Below, piece by piece: positions 28,535 to 37,654 of a stretch of 64,000 nucleotides of DNA. A model generated the notes under the pieces. That model saw nothing but the letters and a program-made list of their open reading frames with translations. It had not been told where the DNA came from and ran no database searches. The translations under genes and the position numbers were made by a program. The stretch is from Myxococcota bacterium (lineage in GTDB: Bacteria; Myxococcota_A; UBA9160; UBA4427): assembly GCA_041389495.1 (NCBI GenBank), contig JAWKRT010000001.1, forward strand, positions 310,001 to 374,000. Reading direction: 5' to 3'. The first letter of the stretch is position 1, and each line of letters begins with the position of its first letter.

Positions 28535-29388
28535 AGTACGGCATCTCGATGTTCCCGACCGACTACTCGATCGGCCCCGGTCGGCTCGCCGCCGCGCTCG
28601 AGGAGCGGGGCTTCGAGAGCTTCTGGGTGCCCGAGCACTCGCACTTCCCCGTCTCGCCGATGACGCCGGGGCGCGACCAGCCGGGCCTCCCCGCCTTCTA
28701 CTACGAGGTCGTCGACCCGTTCGTCGCGCTCGCGATGGCGGCACAGGCGACGACGCGCCTGCGGCTCGGCACGAGCATCTGCCTCGTCGTGCAGCGCGAC
28801 CCGATCCAGCTCGCCAAGCAGGTCGCGAGCCTCGACGCGCTCTCGGGGGGCCGGTTCGAGTTCGGTGTCGGCGGCGGCTGGAACGCGCTCGAGATCGGCC
28901 ACCACGGCGTCGGCTTCGGCGACCGGCTCGCCGTCATGCGGGAGCGCATCGAGGCGATGAAGCGACTGTGGACGGACGACGTCGCCGAGTACCACGGGAA
29001 GTACGTCGACTTCTCGCCGAGCTACGCGTGGCCGAAGCCGGCGCAGAAGCCCTTCCCGCGGATCCACGTCGCCGCGAACGCGCCGAAGGGGCTCGCGCGC
29101 GTCGTGCGCGACGGCGACGGCTGGTTCCCGATGATCGGAGCGGGCGGCCCCGACGCGAGCGTCTTCGACCACCTGCCCGAGCTGCGCCGCCGCGTCGCCG
29201 AGAGCGGGCGCGACCCCGAGCGGTTCGAGGTGAGCCTCTACTACTGCCCGAAGGACGAGGCGCTGCTCGCGCGCTGCAGGGAGCACGGCCTCGCGCGCGC
29301 GATCTTCGTGGTCGACGCGGCCGACGAGCCGACGACGCTCGCGGCCCTCGACGAGATCCAGGCGCTCGTCGAGCGCGTCGAACGCTAG
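28531..29388 (+). CDS. LLM-class (luciferase-like) F420-type oxidoreductase
   Basis: A 285-residue TIM-barrel protein of the bacterial-luciferase-like family. It has MKYGISMFPTDYS at the N-terminus, ERGFESFWVPEHSHFP, RLRLGTSICLVVQRDPIQLAKQ, then GGRFEFGVGGGWNALE and the C-terminal FPMIGAGGPD. It resembles the actinobacterial-type subfamily assigned F420 as cofactor rather than FMN. Substrate unknown. Starts at GTG 28531, overlapping the upstream hydratase stop. Confidence 0.88.
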   Translation: MKYGISMFPTDYSIGPGRLAAALEERGFESFWVPEHSHFPVSPMTPGRDQPGLPAFYYEVVDPFVALAMAAQATTRLRLGTSICLVVQRDPIQLAKQVASLDALSGGRFEFGVGGGWNALEIGHHGVGFGDRLAVMRERIEAMKRLWTDDVAEYHGKYVDFSPSYAWPKPAQKPFPRIHVAANAPKGLARVVRDGDGWFPMIGAGGPDASVFDHLPELRRRVAESGRDPERFEVSLYYCPKDEALLARCREHGLARAIFVVDAADEPTTLAALDEIQALVERVER

Positions 29389-29399
29389 GCGAGGTCGAG

Positions 29400-30017
29400 G
29401 TGGCCGACGTGAAGCTGACCTACATCCCCGGAAGCCGTTCGCTGCGCGTGCGCTGGCTGCTCGAGGAGCTCGGCGTGCCCTACCAGCTCGAGCGCGTGAC
29501 GTTCGCGCGCGGGCACCTCAAGACGCCGGAATACCTCGCCAAGAACCCGCTCGGCCTGGTGCCGACGCTCGAGGACGGCGACAGCGTGCTCTTCGAGAGC
29601 GGCGCCATCTTCGAGCACGTGCTCGAGAAGCACGACCCGGAAGGGCGGCTCCTCCCGCGCGCGAACCCCGCGCGCGCGAACGTGCGCTCGTGGATGCACT
29701 GGGCCGAGGGGTCGGCCTCGCCGCCGCTCGGCATCTACCTGCGCCACGCCGTCATGCTGCCCGAGGAGCGGCGCATCGGGGCCGCCGCCGACGAGGCGAA
29801 GAAGCGGCTCGTGCAGGTCTTCGAGGCCGTCGCGCGCCAGCTCGAGCGGCAGGACTTCCTCGCGGCGCGCGACTTCACGGCGGCCGACGTCATGCTCGGG
29901 CTGACGCTCCTGCTCTGCAAGCAGGTCGCGCTGCTCGGGCCCGAGTTCCCGAGCCTGCTCGCCTACTACGAGCGGCTCGCCGGCCGCGAGGCGTTCACGC
30001 GCGCGAACGCCGACTGA
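29400..30017 (+). CDS. glutathione S-transferase family protein
   Basis: A 205-residue cytosolic GST. The thioredoxin-fold N-domain contains KLTYIPGSRSLRVRWLLEELG (N-terminal serine as likely thiolate stabiliser), NPLGLVPTLEDGD and the glutathione-binding LFESGAIFEHV. The all-helical C-domain has FTAADVMLGLTLLLC and SLLAYYERLAGREAFTRA. It starts at GTG 29400, 11 bases after the F420-type gene. It is a likely partner in detoxification or in the same pathway. Confidence 0.9.
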   Translation: MADVKLTYIPGSRSLRVRWLLEELGVPYQLERVTFARGHLKTPEYLAKNPLGLVPTLEDGDSVLFESGAIFEHVLEKHDPEGRLLPRANPARANVRSWMHWAEGSASPPLGIYLRHAVMLPEERRIGAAADEAKKRLVQVFEAVARQLERQDFLAARDFTAADVMLGLTLLLCKQVALLGPEFPSLLAYYERLAGREAFTRANAD

Positions 30018-30054
30018 GCGGCCCGCGCCGCGCGCGCCCCGGAGCCCCGCGCGC

Positions 30055-30732
30055 TCACGCCCTGCGCGGTCGGCGCGCGCCTCCGCGGTCGTCGAGCGCG
30101 TCGACGCGGTCGTCGCGGCCGGCGACGAGCAGCGAGTCCGAGGGCTTGAGGACCGCGCCCGGGTCGGGCGGGAGCGCGAGCGCGCCGGTGAGCTGGTCGC
30201 GCACGCCGACGACCTGCACGTGCAGCCGACCGCGCGGTTCGAGGTCGCGCAGCGAGCGCCCGACCCAGGACTCGGGCACCGCGATCTCCTGCATCGAGAA
30301 GCCGTCGCCGATCGGCGTGTAGTCGAGCGCGGCGCGCGAGACGAGGCGGTGTGCGAGGCGCAGGCCCGCGTCGCGCTCCGGGAACACCGCTTCGGTGACG
30401 TCGAGACGGTCGAGCGCGCGCGCGGCGTCGAGCGAGCGCGCCTTCGCGTACACCTCGCGGATGCCGAGGTCGCGCAGCGCCATCATCGCGAGGACGGTGG
30501 TCGAGAGGTCGGCGCCGGTCGCGATGACGGCGGCGTCGACGGCGCGTGCGCCCGCGCGCTCGAGCAGCGACGGGTCGGTCGCGTCGCCGACCACGGCGCG
30601 CGTCACCCACTCGACGTGCCGGTCGACGAGCGCGCCGTCGCGCTCGATCGCGATGATCTCGTGTCCCATCTCGCGCATCGTGCGCGCGAACCAGAAGCCG
30701 AAGGTCCCGAGGCCGATCACCAGGACTCGCAT
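30055..30732 (-). CDS. trkA: Trk/Ktr potassium uptake regulatory subunit (RCK domains)
   Basis: A 225-residue cytosolic gating subunit. The N-terminal nucleotide-binding RCK_N domain starts VIGLGTFGFWFARTMREMG, with the acidic end of strand 2 in AIERD, and the C-terminal RCK_C domain spans about 140-215. Size fits single-module KtrA/TrkA. It binds ATP/ADP or NAD(H) and controls the TrkH channel encoded just upstream (28 bases apart, same strand). The ribosome site GGAGGCGACGACGAG precedes ATG 30732. Confidence 0.92.
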   Translation of the reverse strand: MRVLVIGLGTFGFWFARTMREMGHEIIAIERDGALVDRHVEWVTRAVVGDATDPSLLERAGARAVDAAVIATGADLSTTVLAMMALRDLGIREVYAKARSLDAARALDRLDVTEAVFPERDAGLRLAHRLVSRAALDYTPIGDGFSMQEIAVPESWVGRSLRDLEPRGRLHVQVVGVRDQLTGALALPPDPGAVLKPSDSLLVAGRDDRVDALDDRGGARRPRRA

Positions 30733-30760
30733 CTCGTCGTCGCCTCCGCCTGTGTCCGCG

Positions 30761-32143
30761 TCAACCGACGAGGACGTCTTCGTGGGCGTACCGGAACCGC
30801 ACGCGCCGCCGCCGCTGCGCGGCCATCGCCGCGAGCGCGATCAGCGGCCCGATGCGCCCGAGCACCATCGCCGGCACGAGCACGAGCCGCCCGGCGACCG
30901 TGAGCTCGGGCGTCTGGCCCATCGAGAGACCCACCGTGCTGAACGCGCTCTGCGTCTCGAACACGAGGCGCACGAGCTCGCGGCGATCGGCCCAGCCCTC
31001 GTCGCCCGATTCGGTGACGAGCAGCAGGAAGAGCAGCGCGCCGAGCAGGAGCACGGCGCCCGCCGCGAGCCCGGTCGCGCGCTGGATCGTCTCGCGCGGG
31101 ATCGTGCGACCGGCGAGCGACACGTCCTCGTCGCCGCGCAGGCGCGACCACAGGAGCAGCACGAGCAGCGCCGCCGTCGTGACCTTGACCCCGCCCGCGA
31201 CCGACGAAGGCCCGCCGCCGATCCACATGAGCGCGAGCGTCAGGAAGAAGGAAGGATTCGAGACCCCGTCGTAGTCGACGGTGTTGAAGCCCGCGGTCCG
31301 CGCCGTCACCGCCATGAAGAACGCGTTGACGGTGCGGTCGAGCGGCGAGAGCCCGACGAGCTCGTGGCGCCACTCGAACGCGAGGTAGAGCGCCGTCGAC
31401 AGCGCGAGCAGGATGCCCGTCGACGCGAGCACGACGCGCGAGTGCAGCGTCAGGTGGCGGTGGCGTCCTCGCAGGCGGAAGCGCAGATCCTGGATCACCG
31501 GGAAGCCGAGCCCGCCGAGCACGACGAGCACGGCGATCGCGAGCACGAGCGCCGGGCGGTCGCGGTAGGCCGTCAGCGAATCGGCGAAGAGCGAGAAGCC
31601 CGCATTGCAGAACGCCGAGACGGAGTGGAAGACCGCGAGCCAGGCGGCGCTGCGGTCGCCGACGCTGCCGCGCCACCCGAGCCATAGCGCGGCCGCACCG
31701 ATGGCCTCGAGCACGAGCGTGAAGCCGACCGCCGTGCGCAGCACGCGCGCGGCCGCGCGCGGCGGCAGCACGGACGGCGCGCCGCCCGCCGCCTCCTCGA
31801 CCCCGAGACCGACGCGCGCGCCCGTCAGCGACACGAGCACGCCCGCGAGCGTGAGGATGCCGAGCCCGCCCGCCTGGATGAGGAACAGCAGCCACGCCTC
31901 GCCCCACACGGTGAACGCGCTCGAGACGTCGACGACCGACAGGCCCGTGACGCAGACGGCGCTCGTCGCCATGAAGAGCGCGTCGACCCAGCCGAGCGGC
32001 TCCCCGGCATAGAGGCCGGGCAGGACGAGGAAGCCCGCGGTGCCGATCGCGATGAGCGCGACGAACGACAGGGACGCGAGCTGCGGCCCCGAGATGCCGG
32101 GCCGCGGTGCGCGCGCGGTTCGCGACGGCGATGCGGGATCCAT
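30761..32143 (-). CDS. trkH: Trk/Ktr potassium uptake membrane subunit
   Basis: A 460-residue membrane channel with four repeated pore motifs. The filter loops are TSAVCVTGLSV, SVSAFCNAGFSL, TARTAGFNTVD and ETQSAFSTVGLSM, each with the conserved glycine that lines the K+ filter. Length fits KtrB/TrkH. The start ATG 32143 is fixed by a strong ribosome site (GGGGAGGTGGAG) eight bases upstream; an upstream in-frame start exists but precedes it. It works with the TrkA-type subunit encoded downstream. Confidence 0.93.
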   Translation of the reverse strand: MDPASPSRTARAPRPGISGPQLASLSFVALIAIGTAGFLVLPGLYAGEPLGWVDALFMATSAVCVTGLSVVDVSSAFTVWGEAWLLFLIQAGGLGILTLAGVLVSLTGARVGLGVEEAAGGAPSVLPPRAAARVLRTAVGFTLVLEAIGAAALWLGWRGSVGDRSAAWLAVFHSVSAFCNAGFSLFADSLTAYRDRPALVLAIAVLVVLGGLGFPVIQDLRFRLRGRHRHLTLHSRVVLASTGILLALSTALYLAFEWRHELVGLSPLDRTVNAFFMAVTARTAGFNTVDYDGVSNPSFFLTLALMWIGGGPSSVAGGVKVTTAALLVLLLWSRLRGDEDVSLAGRTIPRETIQRATGLAAGAVLLLGALLFLLLVTESGDEGWADRRELVRLVFETQSAFSTVGLSMGQTPELTVAGRLVLVPAMVLGRIGPLIALAAMAAQRRRRVRFRYAHEDVLVG

Positions 32144-32282
32144 CACGCGCTCCACCTCCCCGCATGCCCGCACGTCGGAGCGCGGAGGGTCGGTACGGCC
32201 GCGGGCGGTCCGGTGCGCGCGGACCGTAGCGCGCGGACGGGGGAAGGTGGTGCGGCCGCGGCCCGCCCGTCGCGCCGCGCGG

Positions 32283-33512
32283 CTAGTCGCGCTGCCAGAC
32301 GATCAGCAGGATGCCGTAGGACGCGCACACGCCCGCCGCGGCGAGGAGCGTCGGGACGACGCCGAAGGCGGCGGCCGCCTTGCCCATGCCGATGCCGCCG
32401 AACGGCACGAGGCCGGCCCAGCAGATCTGGAAGAGCGACATCACGCGACCGCGCTTCGCGTCGTCGACGACCTGCTGCACGATCGTCTGCAGGCTCGTCA
32501 TGACGGTGAAGTAGAAGAAGCCGATCAGGAGCTGCATCAGCATCGCGATGTGCCAGTCGCGCGTGGACGCGAAGGCGGTGAGCGCGACCGCGTAGGCGAA
32601 GAACATTCCGCCCGCGGCGCGCAGCGAGGTCTGCCGGTAGCCGCTCACGAGCGCGCCGACGAGCGCGCCGGCGCCGGTCGAGGCGACGATCCACTCGAAG
32701 AGGTCGCGGTCGCCGAGCACTTCGGCGGTGAACACCGACACGAGCGTCATGTGCGAGACGCCGAACAGCGTGAGCACCGCGACGGTGGCGAGCGCGGGCA
32801 CGGCGGGCTCGCGCTCACGCGCGTGCCGGAAGCCGCTCGCCATGCGCGCGAGCATGCCGTCGTCGTCGTCCTCGGGCGTGAACGGCGTGAGCCGGATCAG
32901 CGCGATCAGCGTCGCGGCGATCGCGGCGGCGACCATGTAGACGACGAAGCGCGACGCGAGCGAGCCCATCGCGACGAGGCTCGCCGAGAGCAGCGGCCCG
33001 ACCACGCGCGTCAGGTTGTTGGCCGCGCTCTGGAGCGAGACGGCGCTCGGCAGGTCGTCGTCGGGCACCGAGTTCGCGGCGATCGCGAAGTTGGGCGGCC
33101 CGGAGAAGGCGTACGCGGTGCCCATCACGAGCGAGAGGAGCAGCAGGAGCCGCGGCGTGATCGCGCCCGTCGACGTCGTCCACGCGAGCACGCCCGCGAT
33201 GCCGATCACGACCGAGTAGCAGCCGAGCAGGATGCGCTTGCGGTCGAAGCGGTCGGCGGCGACGCCCGCGATCGGCGCGAACAGGAAGGCCGGCACGAAC
33301 AGGAAGAAGAACAGCCAGCCGACCATGCTCGGGTCGTTGTCCGAGAGCTCGATCATCAGCTTCTGGAGCGAGATGTGCGAGATCCAGAAGCCCGTCTGGT
33401 TGATCACGAACGCCGAGAACAGGAGCCGGTACTCGCGGTGCGCGAGCGCGCGGAAGCCGCGGCCGCGCTCGCTCGCCAGGAAGCGCGGCAGCCGCGACGA
33501 CGGCACGCCCAT
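32283..33512 (-). CDS. MFS transporter (enterobactin-exporter-like group)
   Basis: A 409-residue protein with about 12 helices. The A-loop motif is APIAGVAADRFDRKRIL (near residue 75). It belongs to the MFS group that includes enterobactin exporter EntS and related drug exporters (FAIAANSVPDDDLPSAVSLQSAANNLTRVVGP, by position about 130-160). Substrate not predictable. I start at ATG 33512, 25 residues before helix 1; a GTG at 33638 with GAGG five bases upstream would add 42 low-complexity residues and is a real alternative. The nitroreductase gene lies upstream on the same strand. Confidence 0.88.
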   Translation of the reverse strand: MGVPSSRLPRFLASERGRGFRALAHREYRLLFSAFVINQTGFWISHISLQKLMIELSDNDPSMVGWLFFFLFVPAFLFAPIAGVAADRFDRKRILLGCYSVVIGIAGVLAWTTSTGAITPRLLLLLSLVMGTAYAFSGPPNFAIAANSVPDDDLPSAVSLQSAANNLTRVVGPLLSASLVAMGSLASRFVVYMVAAAIAATLIALIRLTPFTPEDDDDGMLARMASGFRHAREREPAVPALATVAVLTLFGVSHMTLVSVFTAEVLGDRDLFEWIVASTGAGALVGALVSGYRQTSLRAAGGMFFAYAVALTAFASTRDWHIAMLMQLLIGFFYFTVMTSLQTIVQQVVDDAKRGRVMSLFQICWAGLVPFGGIGMGKAAAAFGVVPTLLAAAGVCASYGILLIVWQRD

Positions 33513-33659
33513 CGCGACCGAGTCGGCCGGGTTGATGGCGGCGTCGGCGGGGTTCGCCCCGAGGCTCTCTTCGGCGTGCGTCTTGCCCACGCGCGTGCGT
33601 CTCCGCGGCGCGAGCGAGGCTCGCTCCGCGGCTCGCACTCGCGCCTCAGCAGGAGGTCG

Positions 33660-34316
33660 TTATTTCGGGGGCCAGAGCGGCTCGGGGATCTCGAACCCGA
33701 GCGCGCCCGTCCACGAGTTGCGCGAGGAGACCTCGTGCACGGGACGCCGCGGTGCGACGCCCCAGCGCCCCGTCGGGTAGCCCATCGTCACGCAGCCCGC
33801 GAAGTTCCACGTGTCGTCGGGCACGCCGAGGATCGCCTTCACCTCGGGCCACTTGAACAGGATCACGCTCGTGAGCGCGGAGCCCACGCCCTCGGCGCGC
33901 GCCGCGAGCATGGCGTTCCACAGCGCCGGGTAGATGGAGCCGCCGCTCGGGTCGCTCTGCGCGAAGCCCATGAGCAGGAGCGGGTAGGTCTCGAAGTTCT
34001 CCGCGAGCCAGTTCGCCGAGTTGTACACCTTGCGGAACTGGATGCTCTCGGGGTCGTTCGGCGTCGCCTCCATCGCGTCGAGGCGCTGCTTGTAGATCGT
34101 CTTCCACAGCATCGACATGCAGTCGCGATAGATCGGGCCGAGCTTGCCGCGCACGGCCGGGTCGTCGACCAGCAGGAAGTGCCAGTTCTGCGAGTTGCCG
34201 CCCGACGGCGCGCGGATCGCCGCGTCGAGGATGCGCATCTGCACGTCGGCGGGGATCGGGTCGGGCTTCACGCGGCGCATCGCGCGCGTCGTGTACAGGG
34301 CTTCGCGAACGTCCAT
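33660..34316 (-). CDS. nitroreductase family FMN-dependent oxidoreductase
   Basis: A 218-residue flavoprotein. The N-terminus has TTRAMRRVKPDPIPADV and the FMN-binding APSGGNSQNWHFLLVDD. The helical core carries WNAMLAARAEGVGSALTS, and GYPTGRWGVAPRRPVHEV closes the second flavin contact. It may reduce nitro groups, quinones or enones with NAD(P)H. The leader has GAGGAG before ATG 34316, and minus-strand TATCGT at 34361-34366 is a possible -10. Confidence 0.9.
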   Translation of the reverse strand: MDVREALYTTRAMRRVKPDPIPADVQMRILDAAIRAPSGGNSQNWHFLLVDDPAVRGKLGPIYRDCMSMLWKTIYKQRLDAMEATPNDPESIQFRKVYNSANWLAENFETYPLLLMGFAQSDPSGGSIYPALWNAMLAARAEGVGSALTSVILFKWPEVKAILGVPDDTWNFAGCVTMGYPTGRWGVAPRRPVHEVSSRNSWTGALGFEIPEPLWPPK

Positions 34317-34388
34317 GGGGGCGGCTCCTCGCGCGGCGCCGGGCGGTGCGCGCGCGGCGCACGATACCAGCTCGCGCGCGCGGCGCGC

Positions 34389-35879
34389 TCAGATCCTGCG
34401 TTCGCGCCCCTGCCAGTAGCGCGCGCGGATGCCGCGGCGCGCGAGCTTGCCCGCCTCGGTGCGCGGGAGCGCGGGGTCGAAGTCGACCGCGCGCGGCACC
34501 TGGTAGCCCGAAAGGCGCGCGCGGCAGTGCGCGAGGATCGCCTCGCGCGCGGCGTCCGGGTCGGCGCCGGGCGCGAGCTGCACGACGGCGCGCACCTCCT
34601 CGCCCCACTCGTCGTTCGGCGCGCCGACGACGCAGCAGTCGGCGACGAGCTCGAGCTCGAGGAGCGCGGCCTCGATCTGCGCCGGGTAGACGTTGACGCC
34701 GCCCGTGATGACGACGTCCGCGCTGCGATCGCACAGGAAGAGGTAGCCGTCGTCGTCGACGTAGCCGATGTCGCCCGTCGTGAACCAGCCGTCGCCGCGC
34801 CGTCCTTCGCGCGTCTTCGCGGGGTCGTCCTTGTAGACGAACGGGTTGCCGTCGTCGAGCGCGAAGCAGACGGTGCCCTCCACGCGCGCGCCGACCTCGC
34901 GTCCGTCGTCGTCGACGATCTTCATCGCGACGCCCGGGCGCGGGCGCCCGACCGAGCCCGGGCGCTCGAGCCACTCCGTCGCGCCGATCATCGTGCCGCC
35001 GCCCTCGGTCGCGCCGTAGAACTCGAACAGCACGGGGCCCCACCACTCGATCATGCGCCGCTTCACGTCCGGCGCGACGGGCGCCGCGCCGTGGCACACG
35101 AGGCGCAGCGACGAGGTGTCGTAGCGCGCGCGCACGTCGGCGGGCAGGCGCAGCAGGCGCACGAAGTGCGTCGGCACGAGGAAGGTCGACGCGACGCGGT
35201 GGCGCTCGACGAGGCGCAGCAGCTCCTCGGGGTCGAAGCGGTCCATCAGCACGACGTCGCTGCCGAGCGCGAGCGCGCCGTCGCAGTACGTGTTGGGCCC
35301 CGAGTGGTAGAGCGGCCCGGCGACGAGGTGCACGCCGCTGCGCTCGGTCTCGGGAAGGAACGCCGAGATCATCGCCATGCCCGCCGCGCACGTGACGGTG
35401 GGCGGTGGTGCGTCGGGCGGAGGCTCGCGCATCACGCCCTTCGGCCGGCCCGTCGTCCCCGACGTGTAGAGCATGTTCTCGCCGGCGAGCGGGTGCTCGT
35501 AGGCGTCCGCGCGCTCGCCCGCGAGCGCCTCCTCGAACGAGCGGAAGCCCTCGATCGCGCCGCCGACGGCGAAGCGCCGCTCGGGCGCGACGTGCGCGGC
35601 CGCCGCGCGCGCGGCCTCCGCGAAGCGCGCGTGCGCGACGAGCGCGTCCGCCTCGCAGTTGTGCGCGACGTACGCGGCGTCCTCGGGCGTCCAGCGCCAG
35701 CTCATCGGCGTGTAGCGCCGGCCCGACCACGTCGCGCCGCGGTACGCGAAGAGCGCGGGCGCGCCGTTCGGGACGAGCGTCGCGACGGCGCCGCGGCGCG
35801 GCACGCCCGCGCGGTCGAGCGCGCGCGCGAAGCGCCACGCTCCGGCGAGGACGTCGGCGTTTCGGACCACCTCGGTCAT
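34389..35879 (-). CDS. acyl-CoA synthetase (AMP-forming)
   Basis: A 496-residue ANL-superfamily ligase that activates a carboxylic acid with ATP and CoA. Motifs: YTSGTTGRPKGVM (A3), FYGATEGGGTMIG (A5), GDIGYVDDDGYLFLCDR (A7), ITGGVNVYPAQIE (A8) and PRTEAGKLARR with the catalytic lysine (A10). It is shorter at the N-terminus than many FadD proteins. Minus-strand TTGACA lies at 35911-35916, with a weak -10 15-16 bases on. It is divergent from an enoyl-CoA hydratase, a typical fatty- or aromatic-acid catabolism pairing. Confidence 0.92.
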   Translation of the reverse strand: MTEVVRNADVLAGAWRFARALDRAGVPRRGAVATLVPNGAPALFAYRGATWSGRRYTPMSWRWTPEDAAYVAHNCEADALVAHARFAEAARAAAAHVAPERRFAVGGAIEGFRSFEEALAGERADAYEHPLAGENMLYTSGTTGRPKGVMREPPPDAPPPTVTCAAGMAMISAFLPETERSGVHLVAGPLYHSGPNTYCDGALALGSDVVLMDRFDPEELLRLVERHRVASTFLVPTHFVRLLRLPADVRARYDTSSLRLVCHGAAPVAPDVKRRMIEWWGPVLFEFYGATEGGGTMIGATEWLERPGSVGRPRPGVAMKIVDDDGREVGARVEGTVCFALDDGNPFVYKDDPAKTREGRRGDGWFTTGDIGYVDDDGYLFLCDRSADVVITGGVNVYPAQIEAALLELELVADCCVVGAPNDEWGEEVRAVVQLAPGADPDAAREAILAHCRARLSGYQVPRAVDFDPALPRTEAGKLARRGIRARYWQGRERRI

Positions 35880-35887
35880 GCGCCCTC

Positions 35888-35916
35888 CCGTACAATGCGC
35901 GCGCCCGCGCTGTCAA
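35888..35916. promoter_or_regulatory. divergent promoter region between acyl-CoA synthetase and enoyl-CoA hydratase
   Basis: TACAAT (plus, 35891-35896) is close to a consensus -10 for the hydratase gene at 35954, and minus-strand TTGACA (35911-35916) is a perfect -35 for the synthetase at 35879. They share about 30 bases, so one regulator could control both genes. Confidence 0.4.
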
Positions 35917-35953
35917 CGCGCGCGCCCGTCCCGGGGCGCGAACACGGAAGACG

Positions 35954-36760
35954 ATGGAACTCGCGACGCTCCGACTCTCCGCGGCCGACGACGCCGGCAT
36001 CGCCCACCTCGAGCTGCACCGGCCCGAGCGGCGCAACGCGTTCAGCCCGCGCATGGCGCACGAGCTGCGCGCCGTCCTCGACGCGCTCGCGCGCGACGCC
36101 GCGGTGCGGGTCGTCGTGCTGCGCGGCGCGGGCGGCACGTTCTGCTCGGGCGGCGACCTGCAGGGCGACGGCGACGCCGCCCCCGACGCGGGCGGTGCCC
36201 CGGCGAGCGCGGCCGACGTCATGCGCGACGTCTACAACCCGGCCGTCCTGGCCCTCCACGCCTTCCCGAAGCCCGTGCTCGCGGCGGTCGAGGGCGTCGC
36301 GGCGGGCGCGGGCGTCAACCTCGCGCTCGGCTGCGACGTCGTCTACGCGGCCGAGGGCGCGCGCTTCTGCGAGATCTTCGCGCGGCGCTCGCTCGCGCTC
36401 GACTGCGGCGGCTCGTGGCTGCTGCCGCGCCTCGTCGGCCTGCACCGCGCCAAGGAGATCGCGCTCTTCGCCGATTGGCTCGACGCGCAGGACGCGAAGC
36501 GCATGGGGATCGTCGCCGAGGTGTTCGGCGCCGACGAGCTCGGCGAGCGCGTCGACGAGCGCGCGGCGCGCCTCGCCGCGCTGCCGCCGCTCGCGCTCGC
36601 CGCGATCAAGCGCAATCTCGCCGACTCCGCGTCGCTCTCGTTCGCCGAGTCGCTCGAGCGCGAGGCGAGCGCGCAGACCGAGCTCGCCGCGACCCGCGAC
36701 TTCGGCGAGGCGATGCGCGCCTTCTTCGAGAAGCGCGCGCCGCGTTTCGAAGGACGTTAG
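35954..36760 (+). CDS. enoyl-CoA hydratase/isomerase family protein
   Basis: A 268-residue crotonase. Oxyanion-hole motifs FCSGGDLQGDGDAA and VEGVAAGAGVNLALGCDVVYAA; the catalytic region is CEIFARRSLALDCGGSWLLPRLVG, in which one glutamate of the classical hydratase pair is replaced by Asp/Ser-rich sequence, as in isomerase-like members. The C-terminal helices have ADSASLSFAESLEREA. Probably part of acyl-CoA degradation with the divergent synthetase. The start ATG 35954 has GGAAG eight bases upstream. Confidence 0.9.
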   Translation: MELATLRLSAADDAGIAHLELHRPERRNAFSPRMAHELRAVLDALARDAAVRVVVLRGAGGTFCSGGDLQGDGDAAPDAGGAPASAADVMRDVYNPAVLALHAFPKPVLAAVEGVAAGAGVNLALGCDVVYAAEGARFCEIFARRSLALDCGGSWLLPRLVGLHRAKEIALFADWLDAQDAKRMGIVAEVFGADELGERVDERAARLAALPPLALAAIKRNLADSASLSFAESLEREASAQTELAATRDFGEAMRAFFEKRAPRFEGR

Positions 36761-36811
36761 GCACTCCGCGCCCGCCTCGCGCCGGGCGCGCCCACCGGCA
36801 GGAGGACTCGC

Positions 36812-37654
36812 GTGGACCCCAACGGCAAGGCCGCCGTCGTCGTCGGCGGGGCGTCGGGCATCGGCCGCGCCACGGCGCTCGAGCTCGCGCGCCGCGGCGC
36901 CGACGTGTTCGTCGCCGATCTCCACGAGGCGCGCGCGGCCGAGGTCGTGCGCGAGGTCGAGGCGCTCGGGCGCCGCGCGTTCGCGCTGCGGACCGACGTG
37001 CGCAGCGACGCCGACGTCGACGCGCTGCGCGACGCGGCGCTCGGCGCACTCGGCCGCGTCGACCTGCTCGTGAACAGCCCCGGCGTGTCGCTCCTCGGCG
37101 CCGTCGAGGAGATCCCGATCGAGGACTGGCAGTGGGTGCTCGACGTGAACCTCGTCGGGTTCGTGCGCACCTGCCGCACCTTCCTCCCGCACATGCTCGC
37201 GCGCGGCAGCGGCTGGATCGCGAACGTCGCCTCGATCGCCGGGCTCTACGCCTACAGCTACGACGCGGTGCCCTACGTGACGTCGAAGTTCGGGTGCGCG
37301 GGCTTCACCGAGGGGCTCGCCGTCTACGCGCGCCCGCGCGGCGTCGGCGTCTCGCTCCTGTGCCCGGGGCTCGTGCAGACGAATCTGGCGGAGAACGCGC
37401 GCATCGTCGGCGTTCCCGACCCGGCGTCGTTCCTGCACTTTCCCGAGCACATGCGCCGCGCGATCGCGCCCGAGGAGGCGGCGGCGGTGCTGTGCGACGG
37501 CATCGAGGCCGAGCGCTTCCTGCTGCTCACGCACCCCGAGGACGAGGCCGTGCTGCGCGATCGCCGCGCCGACGTCGACGCGGCGATCGCGCGCCAGGTG
37601 CGCGAGAGCCCGGACCCGTTCGCCGGGCGCTACGGCCCGCCGGAGCGCGGCTGA
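36812..37654 (+). CDS. short-chain dehydrogenase/reductase
   Basis: A 280-residue SDR. The cofactor motif is VGGASGIGRATAL. LVNSPGV replaces the usual NNAG and VASIAG supplies the catalytic serine. The Tyr and Lys are in PYVTSKFG. After the core it continues with CPGLVQTNLAENARIVG and a C-terminal extension to RYGPPERG. The start is GTG 36812 with GGAGG nine bases upstream. Its stop abuts the convergent TetR gene with no gap. An alcohol/ketone substrate is likely; identity unknown. Confidence 0.9.
   Translation: MDPNGKAAVVVGGASGIGRATALELARRGADVFVADLHEARAAEVVREVEALGRRAFALRTDVRSDADVDALRDAALGALGRVDLLVNSPGVSLLGAVEEIPIEDWQWVLDVNLVGFVRTCRTFLPHMLARGSGWIANVASIAGLYAYSYDAVPYVTSKFGCAGFTEGLAVYARPRGVGVSLLCPGLVQTNLAENARIVGVPDPASFLHFPEHMRRAIAPEEAAAVLCDGIEAERFLLLTHPEDEAVLRDRRADVDAAIARQVRESPDPFAGRYGPPERG

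Noticed and set aside
30055..32143. The membrane protein as a Na+/H+ antiporter.
   Set aside because: The four filter-type loops (for example TSAVCVTGLSV and TARTAGFNTVD) and the adjacent RCK protein fit TrkH/KtrB potassium uptake clearly.
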